DNA from: Malus domestica
Lineage: Eukaryota; Streptophyta; Magnoliopsida; Rosales; Rosaceae
Assembly (NCBI RefSeq): GCF_042453785.1
Contig: NC_091675.1
Span: forward strand, 6,584,501-6,648,500
DNA length: 64,000 nucleotides
Reading direction: 5' to 3'
The position numbers were made by a program, and so were the translations under genes. The notes beneath the pieces are model-generated. The model searched no databases. It was not told the origin of the DNA and saw only the letters and a list, made by a program, of their open reading frames with translations. Positions 16,025 to 27,310 of the stretch are shown in pieces (position 1 is the stretch's first letter; the number at the start of each line of letters is the position of its first letter).

Positions 16025-17018
16025 GGAAAACTAATGAAATAGACTTCAAATCTTTACATTTTAATCAAAAGTCATACACTAAATTTTATTTAATGATAAG
16101 AACATAAAATAAAAATAAATAAAAAACTTTTAAAAAAATCCAAGTGTGCTGAGCTACGTCCCTTCCCGTCCCAAACTCTGTAACTCCAACTCGCCCTCCT
16201 CCGTAAACCCCATCCCAATTCCCTCTCCCACAATACCTATAGTCTATCCCTCCTTCACTAATACCACTAATTGCGCTGCAAGATCACCTCCATCCTCCAC
16301 TCCCGTCGCTCGTTACTCCTCGCCATCGTCAATTTTCGATCCCCCAGCCTTTACAAAAAGCTTCACCTACGACCCATCTGCCCAACACTTCATCGTTAGC
16401 TCCATCCACAAACGCACCATCCTCTCTGTCTCCATGCCTCCTTCCACGACAAAGCCTAGCAAACCTATACCCTAATTGCCTAACCTTCAAATCAAACTCA
16501 ATTTCCTCCGTGCCTCATTTTCTAGAAAGCCATAGATTGATGCAACAAGGTTGCATAAGGGACGGTTTGCCAATAATAGAATGGAAAATATCAAATCAAA
16601 TCGAGTCCATTAACTGCCTTTTCAATACAAAGTGAATTGTTTGAGAAAATTGCAAATTCTGATTAATCCATGGTACCACAGGTTTTAGATGGTTGCTAAC
16701 TCTGACTGTATTTTCATAAACAGTATAGTAAGTTTCATAAACAGTGTCTAAGTTTTCATAAACATTGTAGTAAGGTTCATAAACAGTGTCGTAAGTTTCA
16801 TAAACAATGTAGAAAGTTTCATAACTAGTTTGTGAGCGTGTCAGATTTTTTTTTAATATTAAAATTATGTCTTTTTCATTAAAATTTAAGTTCCCTTGTC
16901 ATTTTTATTAAAAATTAAGGGATTTTCATTAAAGTTTAAGTTTTTTAATTAAATAAAGTTACAGCTTGGTTTTTTATTAAAATAAAGTTTGCCCAAGCCC
17001 TTTTCATGAAAGTTCCCT
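16025..17018. mobile_element. Mutator-like element carrying a possible gene fragment
   Basis: The element is flanked by a perfect 9-base duplication, aaattttaa, at 16016-16024 and 17019-17027. The equivalent place in copy 2 (28298-28306) has a single aaattttaa and no insert, so this is a precise insertion of 994 bases made after the segmental duplication. The ends are weak inverted repeats (ggaaaactaatgaaa versus, inverted, agggaactttcatgaaa). A 9-base target-site duplication is the Mutator superfamily hallmark. No transposase is present. Confidence 0.75.
16146..16475 (+). pseudogene. Captured fragment, possibly SMP-30/NHL-like
   Basis: An open frame of 109 residues inside the Mutator-like element is far more GC- and Pro/Ser-rich than its surroundings. 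Residues about 73-96 (FTYDPSAQHFIVSSI, then RTILSVS) resemble the start of the beta-propeller in plant SMP-30/gluconolactonase-like or NHL proteins (EGxTYDPSxQHFxVGS pattern). No intron or catalytic part is visible and the frame ends within the element. The family assignment rests on this single motif and is uncertain. Confidence 0.4.
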
Positions 17019-17392
17019 AAATTTTAATTTGTATTATGTTTTAGGATCCAACCAGGATCCTTTTTATTGTTTTTTAATTTCTAAACAAAAAACAAATGTG
17101 ATTGAGGCCTATGATATTGCTAATTAAGTACACACAGGCCTTAAAAATCTTAGAACCCACATTGTGATTAAGAGCTAAGAACATCTTCAAATGAGATGTC
17201 AAAATTCTAGGTGGAATGCTACTGTGCATATTTGACATCAAAAGTCTATCCAACCAAGGGATTTGAAGGCTTTGTGATTTTGAGTCAAATTTGACATCAA
17301 TGTTAAATTTATTTTTAATTCATTTAAATAGTGGGTCTATTATACCACTAACATTCCAACCAATAAAAATTTTGTTTCAACATTTTTTAATA
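17019..17392. other. Spacer between two transposons
   Basis: Sequence resumes the copy 1/copy 2 homology (tttgtattatgttttaggatcc) for a short way and then becomes unique to copy 1. No gene is seen. Confidence 0.4.
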
Positions 17393-17859
17393 GAGTAAAT
17401 TGTAGTTATGGTCTCTTAACTTTAACTCAATTGAAGCAATGGTCCCTCAACTAAAAATTCATTACCATTGATCCCTCAACTTATCAAAACGTGCAGCTAT
17501 GGTCCCTCAACTAAAAGTCCATTACCATTGGTCCCTCAACTTGAATTCAACTTGAGAAATGGTCCCTTAACTTTAACCCAATTGTAGCAATGGTCCTTCC
17601 AACATAACTTGTTTTGACAAAAATTTTGATATAGTTGACGAAAATGACCATAATTACACACCTTGATGAGTTGAGGAACCCTAATTATATAAATGGTTAT
17701 TCCAACATAATTTATTTTGGCAAAATTTTGACGAAATTGATGAAAATGACTATAGCTACAAATTTTGATAAGTTGAGGGACCAATGGTAATAAATTTTTA
17801 GTTGAGAGACCATTGCTCCAATTTGATTAAAGTTGATGGACCATTGCTACAATTTACTC
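17393..17859. mobile_element. Non-autonomous Mutator-like MITE (family M2), copy 1
   Basis: The inverted ends gagtaaattgtag...ctacaatttactc are flanked by a perfect 9-base duplication, tttttaata (17384-17392 and 17860-17868). The interior consists of degenerate repeats of a phrase like 'atggtccctcaacttta' in both orientations. It has no coding capacity. A sister copy is at 59603-60033 with a different target site. Confidence 0.85.
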
Positions 17860-18113
17860 TTTTTAATAATTACAACCATTTAAAGCACTATTTAAATAAT
17901 AAAATGACATTTGACAATTCGGTTGGAGAAGTACAAAATTTGATATAAGACTTCAAATTATACATCAATCATCAATTGTAATTTGAATCTTATAATTTGA
18001 CATTCCTTTGGAGGTGGTCTAAGTTAAGTAAAACATGCCCTAGTTATTTGAATTCCAAAAGTCACATACAAGTTAATCAAAAGAAGCAAGATTAATCAAT
18101 ACTAGACATTTGT

Positions 18114-19964
18114 TCAATGAGTCTGCTGATGAAGTGATAACCGTCTGATAAATTCCACAACTGCCATAACTGAATTTTTCGAAGCGAGAGATATGAAGTT
18201 GGCAGCCTCGTTGGGTTCGGAGGTGCCGGATAAAGAAGACGAGAGAGCCTTGATGACAATGAAAGGCACCCTTTGCTGAAGACAAACTAGGGCAACAGAA
18301 GCACTTTCCATGTCCAGAGGGCTAATGTTGAACTTATCAAATAAGAAGCTACGATAAGCTGCATTGGATAGAAAAATGCCTGCACTTGTTCCCCTTTCGA
18401 CTCTATACACTTTTGGTGTATGAGGCAAACATGTCGTTGAGTTTAGGCAACGTTCAAGTTCCAAGTCCTACGTAAACAAGAAGAATGCATGAGTTATAAG
18501 TTAATGATCATGTTTTAAATGTACCATTACATCTTTAATTACATATAAATATTGTTTTAGGGTTTAGGGTTTATATTTGAAAGGTAATTAGATCGAGACT
18601 TAAAGCGGCGTAGTTTATGAGAGCACAAGTATCATAACATAAATCCGGAGGGAAATACTTGGCTCCTTCTCTTGAAAGTGGTCAATCATGCTTACCTGTC
18701 AATCACAGATTCACAGTTTGACACGTGTCAAACTGTGACTGCAAGAAAACAGAATGACTGATTTCAAGGGCGGAGCCAATCGGTGTCCAAATTTGGACTC
18801 TCGATTAGGTAACTTTTACCTCCAATTTTTGGGAGATTTCATAGTAGAGGGGATCAACAGCAACCCAAAAGGCATGTTGTCTTTCCTCCGGAGTTCCATC
18901 TATGGGGAAGACTTCCTCTGGTTGAAACCAAATGTTGTTCAAGAGGTTGTCATATGAGCTTCCATCTGTCACATTTGTTGTGTAATTTGCAACATTTAAG
19001 TATCCAATTTCTCTGGTGTAGTCTCCATCTTTTTCAAGGGGTAGCTCATCTTCAGGCCCATTTCCATATCTCTACACCATGCAATTTGTAAAAATGAAAA
19101 ATAGACAACCACATAATATAGATATGTGTATGTGAACACCGTGCGCCTCGTTGCAATCTTAAATTGCAAATCATAAACTAACACATCTACTTAACCGTCT
19201 TGCAAAAACAAACAAAAAGAAATGTTTTGCTTGTACTCCAGACTGATTTTTCTGCAAGGAGCCAAATATGGAGCTAGCTAAGTTAGGTTTGGGGGGGGGG
19301 GGGGGGGGATTAGCTAGTACCAACCTGCCAGCTCCAAAGAGCAGAATGAGACCAATACTGAGGAATGACCACATCTGCAAGACTGAGGGATGGGTTTGCA
19401 TGCCCTGCTATGCCATAGTGCACCACTCCTTCTATATCAAACTGGCTCAGTAATAGCTGAGTAGTTATTGCTGCATTAATCTACAACAATCGAACACCAA
19501 AAAAGAAATATTATAACAGAAATGGAAAAAAAGAGAGGAAATCAAATGAAAATTAAGAAAATTGAAGTAAAGCAGATATACTACCATTGACAGTCCTGTC
19601 ATGACCAATATGACTGGCTTATTAGCAATTGTTCCGAATCGAAATCTCCTCCCTTAAAACCCGAAAAATGAGAAGAAATTTAAGGTAATTTAGCCAGGGA
19701 AGAAGTTTAATTTGTGTTAATTTGCAATGGGATACATTTCTTACCAGAGAAATCTATGAACAGGTTACTTGAAGTGAAGTTTGGAGATTGCAGAAGAGGA
19801 TCCATTTCATAAGAATTTGGAATGACAAGTCCTAAATAAGGGCCACTCATGTTGGCCTCCTCAATCAACATTTGTGTCTCAGTTGACAATGCAACATTTA
19901 ACTGCAGTGGACTAAGCATCAAGAGAGTATAGAGAAGTATGGAAGCTACTGATAAAGTTCTCAT
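18114..19964 (-). CDS. Nucleosidase A (bark storage protein-like, PNP/UDP family)
   Basis: A secreted member of the phosphorylase/nucleosidase superfamily related to poplar bark storage protein and to MTA/SAH nucleosidases. In trees these serve as wound- or season-induced storage proteins, and enzymatic activity of individual members is often unknown. Five exons join in phase: 19745-19964, 19585-19652, 19325-19480, 18820-19071 and 18114-18467, giving about 349 residues. An N-terminal signal peptide (LLYTLLMLSPLQLNVALS) is followed by RFGTIANKPVILVMTGLSM, GVVHYGIAGHANPSL (the nucleoside-binding glycine segment), ADVVIPQYW, and late DMESASVALVCLQQRVPFIV, where the MES motif matches the family's ribose-binding Met-Glu. 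No stop or frameshift was found. Intron 3 contains a run of about 18 G near 19291-19308. Confidence 0.9.
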
Positions 19965-20531
19965 TGTTCCTGCAGAGAGAGAGAGAGCAGAAGAATATAG
20001 AAACCAGTAGTGAAACTGGAAGCATCAGAAACTTGTGTGCAAACTGTCATACTAATCATGTCATCGGGCTGACTTGGTGAAGAAACTTTTCTTTATGTGA
20101 TTTTAACGATTTATTTTTGGATACATGTCAGAGTGTGATTTGCAAATGAATGAGGACTTAAAAGAAGATTTGGTATACACTAGTGATATTAAAGAATGAA
20201 GAATCGAACACAAAAATATTAGAGTTGAAAGAATCGAACACAGAACTTCAAGTTCCCATATACAAAGTGGACAGCAGGATAGGGGAGATTCAAGAGTTAA
20301 CAGAACCAAGCGCAAAGGAAAATGGAAGAAACTTTAAGACTGTACCGAGAGCAAATACTTACAAATAATCTTGAAGCTAGAAAACCAGATAGCAGAAACA
20401 AACTCCAAGCTGAGGGCAGGCAGTCTCCTCCTCACTCAGTCACAGATCTCAGAAATCGATAGGGTGGGGGTTTGAAATATAATATTTAAATATTGTGGTG
20501 TGTTGGGATAAAGAGAGTGAATTATTAAATA
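19965..20531. other. Upstream region of nucleosidase A
   Basis: 5' flank of the minus-strand gene, duplicated at 30046-30686. It carries a GA run at 19976-19987 just upstream of the ATG. A short open frame on the plus strand at 20183-20368 (EESNTKILELKESNTELQ) is conserved in the copy but its reading frame breaks there, so it is not supported as a gene. Confidence 0.45.
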
Positions 20532-21631
20532 GGGTTAATATCAGTTTATTACTTTCGAGTCTTTTAGTTTTGGTGTATTAAATTTTTTTTATCCTAATAA
20601 CATAATTTATTAAACAATTATTAAACCCGTAGAGACAGAAATGTGCAGAGAGAAGAGAGATGCTAATTATGAGTGTCACATTCCTAATGATTAGGGTGCA
20701 ACATTTCCCTCTTTCTTCATCAACTCCCCCTTTCTCTTTCCCTCCCTCTCCACAACCACCACCTTCTTCACCATTCCTCTCCTAAACCCCACCCTCCTCC
20801 TTATCCTACACCCCAACCCAGACCCAGACCCAAACCCACCATGGCCATGCAGACCTCAGCCTCCGTGACCTCCGCGCGACACTCTCGCCTTCCAGCACGC
20901 ACTTACATTCCAATTTCCAGTCTTGCCTCTTGTCCTTCCTGAAAACTCCCTTCAACACCTTCTCCTTCCTCAGATACACGTCGAACCAGATCCCGTCGCC
21001 GACCCCGACCCGTTCCCTGTACCCGAACACCACCTTTCTTTCCCTCACATTCCTGTTCACGACCCGGTACAGTGCAAACGCCAGCGATTCATGTCGGATC
21101 TTCGACCAGTCGATCTCAAGCTCGTTCTCGTTGATCCGCAGAAGATAATTAAGAGTGAGCGATTCAGGTGATGGTTCCCGAGTATTCAAACCCGAAAACT
21201 GCAGAAGAAAAAAATCCCGAATCTTCAATCGATCTCTGCGTGACTGGATTCTGTGGTAGTCCGTCGATCTGCTTGTCTGAGTCTGGGTTGGGGTGCAAGA
21301 TAAAGATGAGGGTGAGGCTTAGGAGAGGATGGTGGAGGAGGTGGTGGTTGTGGAGACATAGGGGAGAGAGAAAGGGGGAGTCGAAGAAGAAAGGGGGTGA
21401 GAAATGTTTAGGTTAATTTTTTTAAATTTTTAAATTTTTTTAATGTTCATGTGACATGTAGCCTCTAGTTATTATTCATCTGAGCATCACGTCATCACTT
21501 AACAATTGATTTAACAATAACAACAACCTTAACAGAAGTATGAAATTGTCCCAAAATTTTAACTTCAAGTATCATCCTATGATGAAAAAAATTTGATGTA
21601 CCAAATGTTGAAAATAAACTAAGATTAACCA
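20532..21631. mobile_element. Mutator-like element, same end family as 24296-26451
   Basis: It is flanked by a perfect 9-base duplication, tattaaata, at 20523-20531 and 21632-21640. Copy 2 of the segmental duplication has one uninterrupted tattaaata at 30687-30695, so this is a precise later insertion of 1,100 bases. The right end, read inverted, resembles the ends of the 24296-26451 element (acatttggtacat, then ttttgggaca). The left end is more diverged. The interior is GC-rich and unlike the flanks, consistent with a captured gene piece. No transposase was seen. Confidence 0.75.
20806..21228 (-). pseudogene. Unrecognised captured gene fragment inside the element
   Basis: An open frame of about 140 residues with codon-like composition: LTLNYLLRINENELEIDWSK, then LAFALYRVVNRNVRERKV, then WFDVYLRKEKVLKGVF. 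The family was not recognised. The 3' end runs into low-complexity Trp/Val codons near 20815-20840. Its confinement to the element and abrupt GC-rich edges suggest a captured exon of a host gene rather than a working gene. Confidence 0.35.
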
Positions 21632-22480
21632 TATTAAATATTTATAGGTTAATTTAATTTAATAATTACATCCAACTCATTTAAAAAAGAAAGGGATTTT
21701 ATTTTCTTCTATATCCCATGTGTAATGTGTGTTGTTTTTATAATTTGGGCCAACTAAACAATTTTTTTTTTTGACTAAATCAAGGGTATCCCAAAGGCTT
21801 CCTAGGCCCAAGGACTAATCCCTCCGGCGCATGTGAAATGCTCCGACCGTGCATTGCAGCACGGTGCCTTTCCATTTTGAGCCAACTAAACATTTTACAC
21901 CATTCAAGTTTGTAGTGATTTTTAAAATGAATTGTCAAGTTCTAATTTTGTGACATTGCACATTTGAGATTTTAAAATGGTATCAGTTTGCACATTTGAG
22001 ATTTTAAAATGGTATCAGTTTACACATTTTGTCTCTTGAACATCTAATCATTCATTAAATTGATTTGAGTTTTTTTGTCAATTTAGTGCAAATGTGACTT
22101 ATATATTAGTCCATTAGGTTCTCAACCTCACTCCGTCATCAATTTAATGAATGATCATACATTCAATCAGACTGAAAGCACAAATTGATAGAAATTCAAG
22201 ATTTTAGAGTGCAATATAAAAACTTGAAACTTTGTGGTCCATTTTAAACAAGTACCCACATATAAGGGGTATAGAGTAATTAACGCTTATAAATTCATAG
22301 CATAGAAAACATGAATTATAGCAATTAACAAACTGCTACCATATGATTATTGAGAATTGTTATTGGCTCTCAAAACATTTAATTTTACACTCCAAATCAA
22401 GGGATTCAATTCACGAAAGCCCCTCAGTTTTATTCAAATTCCAAAAGTGGCATACCAAAAAAAGTTCTTAGAGTGAGTGA
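21632..22480. other. 3' flank of the truncated nucleosidase, matches 30690-31381
   Basis: AT-rich spacer collinear with the sequence downstream of nucleosidase C. It contains a short direct repeat of 'gcacatttgagattttaaaatggtatcag' type near 21956-22022. No gene. Confidence 0.5.
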
Positions 22481-22699
22481 TCACTTTGAAGCTGATAACT
22501 GCTTGACAAATTCCAAAACAGCAGTGACTGAGTTTTTGGAAGCGAGAGTTAAGAACGTGTCGACCTCATTCGAATCGGCGCCGCCGTCGCCAGCTAAGTC
22601 GGAGACAGCCCTGATGACAATGAAAGGCACCCTTTGTTGAAGACATATCAAGGCAACATAAGCACTTTCCATTTCCGCAGGGCTGACGTTGAATTTGTT
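22481..22699 (-). pseudogene. Truncated nucleosidase exon 5 at the duplication junction
   Basis: Encodes only the last part of the nucleosidase C type exon 5: ESAYVALICLQQRVPFIV, LAGDGGADSNEVDTF, and a QLSASK ending. Homology to 31400-31630 stops at about 22699 in mid-exon, where sequence switches to the 3' flank of a GLOX gene. It is the severed tail left by the tandem duplication, with no upstream exons of its own. Confidence 0.9.
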
Positions 22700-23024
22700 A
22701 TATATTTTGGAGTTTGGTAAAGTAATTTGGTTGTGATGATGTTGTTGCCTATACTTATATCTAGTTGCATTTCATCGCATAAACCTTACCCTTTAGAGTG
22801 ATCGTTACGGCGACTCGCATGATAGCCATAGTTAACTTAGGTGTTTTTTTTTCTTTCCTTTTGCCCCTTTCGATAGGGTTTTCTTTTGCTGACCTTATTG
22901 CTCGACCCACTGAATACATTCAATTTTTTTTTTTTGTGAAAAGTATATTCAAGTTTACGATGCAATCAATGAAAAATAGGTATCAATGTATGTACAACAA
23001 CCAAAAAAAGATGCATGCAATCCT

Positions 23025-26000
23025 CTATGCAATTTGCACCCATATCCCAGAACTCGGAACTTCATTGTGCACAACAAAGATCAAATAAAAACCCGGAGGA
23101 GCAATCTCTGCCGATGGCGGCGCCACAACCTCCACCCGAAAAAATTCTGATTCCACATTTTCCAACTTCTTTATGGCCAATATCAAAAGTCTTTGGCCCA
23201 TGGAAAAACCATGGGTTGTGAAAGGTGGCGAGTACATGGTCACTTTCAAATCTGATTGGTCCACCTCAGCTTTCTTCAACTTGAACTCCACCACAATATA
23301 TCCTCTGTATTTTACCATTTTACCCTTGTAATCGGATGTTATCATAGGTCTGTCCAAGATGAGTAAAGGGTCGAAGTATGGTGGGTAAAATTTCTCAACC
23401 CGAAGTTCTGTCGGATACTTTACTCCTGTGAAATTGTAGTAGTAATTTGTGTTGCTCCCAGCCACTAATATTTTGCCATCTGGCAATACCATAGAGGTTG
23501 AACCGTACATTCGTGGTATGGTTGTCGCCTTTAGCTCTGTGAACCGTTGGGTTGTTGGGTTGTCGGGTCTATAAAGTAATGGGGTCAGGTTCGGATCCTG
23601 TGCGAAGTTCCACCCGGCTATTCCCTCTTTGGCCCCATTGACTATAAGGATATCACCTGTGGGAAGGATCAACAGATCTCCCATAGTCCTTGGAGTTGGC
23701 ATCATCTCCTTCTGCCATGTGGATTTTGGGTCCGTTATATCAATCCTTCCACAATCTTGCAATGCAGTTACGAAAATACCTTTCTCAACTAACTTTCCCG
23801 CTCTAGGATCCGCTCCACCACATATTATAATTTCAGCTAGGATTGCTTTCGGGTTCGGGTCACTGAGATTTATGGGTAGTAATGCCGCCATGCCAGATGC
23901 AGGGTAGTTTCGAGACCCACCATCAAGGACAGGAAGCTCCCGGACAATCTTGTTGGTGGTCGGATTGAGTAGAATTGAACGGTTATTAGCGAAGATTAGA
24001 ATGTTGCCATCCGTGGAAAGGAAGACAAACGGGTAGAGATTATTCTCAAACGGGTCAGTGGTCTCTTGGAGAAATGGTAATGGAAAGTAAACATCATTAG
24101 AACCTCCCCCCTTAGGGATATACTCGTAATTGAACATGCGTCGGCCTCCGACCAATATGAAATTGCCATTTGGCAAGATATGTTGGGTAGAGAACCTATT
24201 TAAAATGTAAAATAATTAGTAGTCATCAATGTTCGTTTTAACTCTGCAATCAACAATTTACAGTTATTTATAAACACATCGGATATAATTAACAAGGGTA
24301 AATCTCAGTTAACTACCCTCAAGTTTCTTGGTTTTTAACATTTAGTACATGAAGTTTTTTTCGTCCCAGAGTCATACATAAAGTGTTAATTTTGTGACAG
24401 TCTCATACATTCGTTAGTTTGGTGGTTAAATCAGCAATTAACTGATGATGTGACGCTCACGTGGATAATGATTGGACGGTGTCAATATGGGTTCATGTGA
24501 ATATTAAAAAAAAAAAATTAATTTTAATTTTAAAAAAAAAAAAAAAATTCTGGGCAACCACCCATTCCCCCTCCTTCCTTCTCCCTGCCTTCTCTTCCCT
24601 GCACCTATCCTCCCCGCACGCCCACCCATTCCCCTCATTCTCACTCCATTCTCTCCTCTGCACTCACCAATTTATCACGATTGCTTCTGCGATTGGGAAT
24701 TAGGGTTTTTGGGGTGCGTTTCAGATTCAGATTTTGTAAAATCAAATTGGGTTTTGATTGTTGGGGTTTAATTTGTGGTTGCAGATGGCCCGTACCAAGC
24801 AAACTGCTCGGAAGTCCACCGGACGCAAGGCTCCAAGGAAGCAACTTGCTACCAATGTTCGCAGATACCTTCTTCAAACCCTAATATTTACTCCCTTTAA
24901 TCTGCTTTGTTTTCTTTCAATGTGTTGATTCTATTTTGGGATTTTCTCAGGCTGCTAGGAAATCAGCCCCTACCACCGGAGGCTTGAAGAAGCCCCACAG
25001 ATACCGCCCTGGAACTGTTGCTCTTCGTTATGTATTCGAACCCCCATTTAGTTACCCAATTAATCTTAAAATTTGTAATTTTGATTGTGGGTAATTACGG
25101 AAATCAATTAAGGATTGGTAATTAATCATTCTTGTTTTGTGATTTAACGTTGCTGGATTGTGATTGTAATGTGTTTGTGAATATGCCGCAATGAAATCCG
25201 CAAGTACCAGAAGAGCTCAGAGCTACTGATCAGGAAGCTCCCGTTCCAGAGGCAGATGGGTGGGTGTGCGGGGAGGGTGAGTGTGCAGAGGAGAGAAGGG
25301 AGGGAGAAGGACGGGAATGGGTGGGTGTGCGAGGAGGATGGGTGCAGGGAAGGGAAGGGAAGGGAAGGGAAGGGGAATGGGGGTCATGGATCTACCGTCT
25401 CCAATTACGTGTCTTTTTTATGTCTCCTTTATGTTTTTTTGACATGTTTCCTCTAAGTTAACCAATACTTAAAGACTGTTAAATTTTATTATTTTGTGTT
25501 GAAAAAATAAATTTAGACCAGCTATATTATCTCTTCCCCCATCTTCTTAACGACGACCAAGGTACCCACCCTTCCGCCATCTTCTCATTGACGCCGGCGT
25601 CCCTCCATCTCCTCCTCTTCCTTCGTCTCCCTTTGCTCCTCCATCCTCCTCTATTTTAGCCCAAACAATTGCTCTCTCCAACTAAATCAATGACACCGAC
25701 TCCAATTCGAAGGCCTACAAACTTCCGTCCATCTGTGCGGTGGTGCAGATTATGTAAAGCATGGTGGTAAGATCCTTGCAACTAGTATCGTTGCATCTGG
25801 TGGCTATGCAGATGATTTCGATATCAAATTCCTTGATTATACAGGCCAAGTAGGAAATGTGATGATTACTGATTTGGAACCTGAAGATTAAAAGCTTGAA
25901 CTGGGAAACCTTGCTTTGAAGAATAAGTCTGGATGAAAAGAATGGATAAAAGATTGGAAGAAATCATGAGCTACACGGAAAAAAAGTGAAGAATTCTGGA

Positions 26001-27310
26001 TTTACTAACTGAACAGTTAGTCTGATTATTTTGGTTTTTATTTATTTTTTACTTCTAAATATTAGATAAAAAGTTAACAGAGTTATATCTATGTTATGTT
26101 AAATGATATGTGTCAAAGTATTAGGAAAGAGACACACAAAAGGGGACAGCAGATCTGAAGCGGGGAATGGGTGGGTGCCCAGATTTTTTAAATTTTTTTT
26201 TTTTAAGTTTTTAATTTTTAATTTTTTTAAATTTTTTAATATTCACGTGGTCTCATATTGACACGTGACGTCCAATCATTGTCCACGTGAGCGACACATC
26301 ATCAGTTAACGGTTGATTTAACAGTCAAACTAACGGATGTATGAGACTGTCCCAAAATTAACACTTTAGGTACAATTTTGGGACGAAAAAAACTTCATGT
26401 ACCAAATGTTGAAAACCACAAAACTTGAGGGAAGTGAACTAAGATTTACCCAATTAACAAATAACTAACAAATTAATATAACATACCATCTTGAGGCAGA
26501 AAGTGACATGGGGTGCTCCTCCCAGTCACAGGTATTGCATCCGGAGAGGTATCTCACAGACCTCCCTCCAACAGCCCATCCACCGGTTTGCACAAGAGTG
26601 CCATTAGCTGATAATCCACCAGATGAGCACCATGTGTCTGTCAAGATCTGATTTAAACTAACAAAGACAAAAGTAAGTTACAGCAAAACAAATGGAAATA
26701 TGCACAAATATTTGAACTGGTTAAATTTTTTTAACCAAAAATTGAATCGAGACACTAATACAAGCAACAGTTTAGTGCCTTTATATATTTTGTTTAGTGT
26801 TCCTCTTTCTTTTTTTTTTCGATTTAAAGTTCGTAACCGATTCTCAAAATATTATGTAGTTATGAAACCCTTAAACTAGTTTATACATACCTTAAGCGGC
26901 CTAATAGCTGCAGTCTCAGTGTCAAATTCCACCGCATGAGCCCAGCAATCCTCTTCATAGTATTCTCCAGTTTCATCCCTCTCATCGAAAACCCGACGAC
27001 AGTCTCCAGGAGGCAACGAGATCTCCGATGGACCGAAACCGGCAGCGTCAAACATAATGGCCTTGTTACTATTAGGCATGATGGTCATGTGCATGGCCGA
27101 TACACCTGAATTCTCCGAAACCAATTCCCACCCACCTCTATACTCTCCCCCATCATACTTGGCGGCTCCATTTTTTTCACCACTTCCATTGTATATAACT
27201 ATGACTGGGGTTTCACGAACCCTAGAGTTTCCAAACACATTAGGGTTTATGAGACAGTAGGTGAGGAAGAAGAGGGAGAGAAGAGGGAGGGGTTTGAGAA
27301 AGATGGACAT
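23025..27310 (-). CDS. GLOX-B: glyoxal/galactose oxidase-like (aldehyde oxidase GLOX)
   Basis: Secreted copper-radical oxidase family; members oxidise aldehydes or galactose residues and release hydrogen peroxide in the cell wall. Exons: 26891-27310, 26487-26647 and 23025-24195, joined in phase, about 583 residues. The N-terminus has a signal peptide ([20 protein letters not shown]). Then come [56 protein letters not shown] followed by [43 protein letters not shown] (the family's late His ligand region) and [12 protein letters not shown] at the end. The N-terminal glyoxal oxidase and C-terminal DUF1929 domains are both complete. The ATG at 27310 matches the start used in GLOX-A; the frame extends further upstream only through a TTG. 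Intron 2 is swollen from about 130 to about 2,290 bases by a Mutator-like element, which may affect splicing. Confidence 0.87.
24785..25257 (+). pseudogene. Captured histone H3.3 fragment
   Basis: The frame starts at ATG 24785 with the H3 tail [20 protein letters not shown], followed by LAT. After an intron-like gap to about 24950 comes [20 protein letters not shown], and after a second gap to about 25195 [20 protein letters not shown]; it then stops matching. Thr at tail position 31 and Tyr at 41 are the plant H3.3 marks. Differences from the near-invariant sequence include Gly13 to Arg, and the whole second half of the histone fold is missing, so no histone can form. Introns sit where plant H3.3 genes have them, supporting genomic capture. 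Confidence 0.85.
25739..25935 (+). pseudogene. Captured SRA-YDG fragment of a SUVH-type histone methyltransferase
   Basis: Readable residues include [37 protein letters not shown] and, beyond an internal [14 protein letters not shown]. This order ([13 protein letters not shown], YTGxGGN, GNLAL) matches the methyl-cytosine-reading SRA-YDG domain of SUVH H3K9 methyltransferases. The internal stop, a missing loop and the absence of SET sequence make it dead. It lies about 480 bases after the H3 piece in the same element and on the same strand. Confidence 0.65.

Larger units (their letters stand above)
12604..22699. repeat. Tandem segmental duplication, copy 1
   Basis: The sequence from 12604 to 22699 and the sequence from 22699 to about 31630 align along most of their length: GLOX 3' flank, GLOX exons, the upstream spacer, nucleosidase exons 1-3, the 20.2 kb spacer, and the 3' flank and part of exon 5 of a second nucleosidase. 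Copy 1 holds pseudogene GLOX-A, intact nucleosidase A and a truncated exon-5 fragment. Its right edge stops abruptly inside that exon and is joined to the copy 2 start. Unit length is about 10.1 kb here and 8.9 kb in copy 2; much of the difference is later insertions and a deletion. Confidence 0.9.
24296..26451. mobile_element. Gene-capturing Mutator-like element (Pack-MULE) in GLOX-B intron 2
   Basis: A 2,156-base element with long terminal inverted repeats of roughly 215 bases, beginning gggtaaatct at both ends. It is flanked by a perfect 9-base duplication, aattaacaa (24287-24295 and 26452-26460). The matching intron of GLOX-A (about 14205-14225) lacks it. There is no transposase. The interior holds a piece of histone H3 with its introns and a degenerate SRA-YDG piece, in tandem on the plus strand, opposite to GLOX-B. 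Intron retention shows capture from genomic DNA rather than from mRNA. Confidence 0.88.

Noticed and set aside
20183-20368. Plus-strand frame with repeated EESNTxxLEL residues upstream of nucleosidase A
   Set aside because: Although duplicated at 30264, the frame shifts between copies, so coding constraint is unsupported.
24296-25257. A working histone H3 gene in the GLOX-B intron
   Set aside because: Only the first half of H3 is present, with tail substitutions and no histone-fold end; it lies inside a transposon.
25256-25461. Gly/Arg/Glu-rich frames after the H3 fragment
   Set aside because: Simple gggaa-type repeats inside the Pack-MULE; no family pattern.
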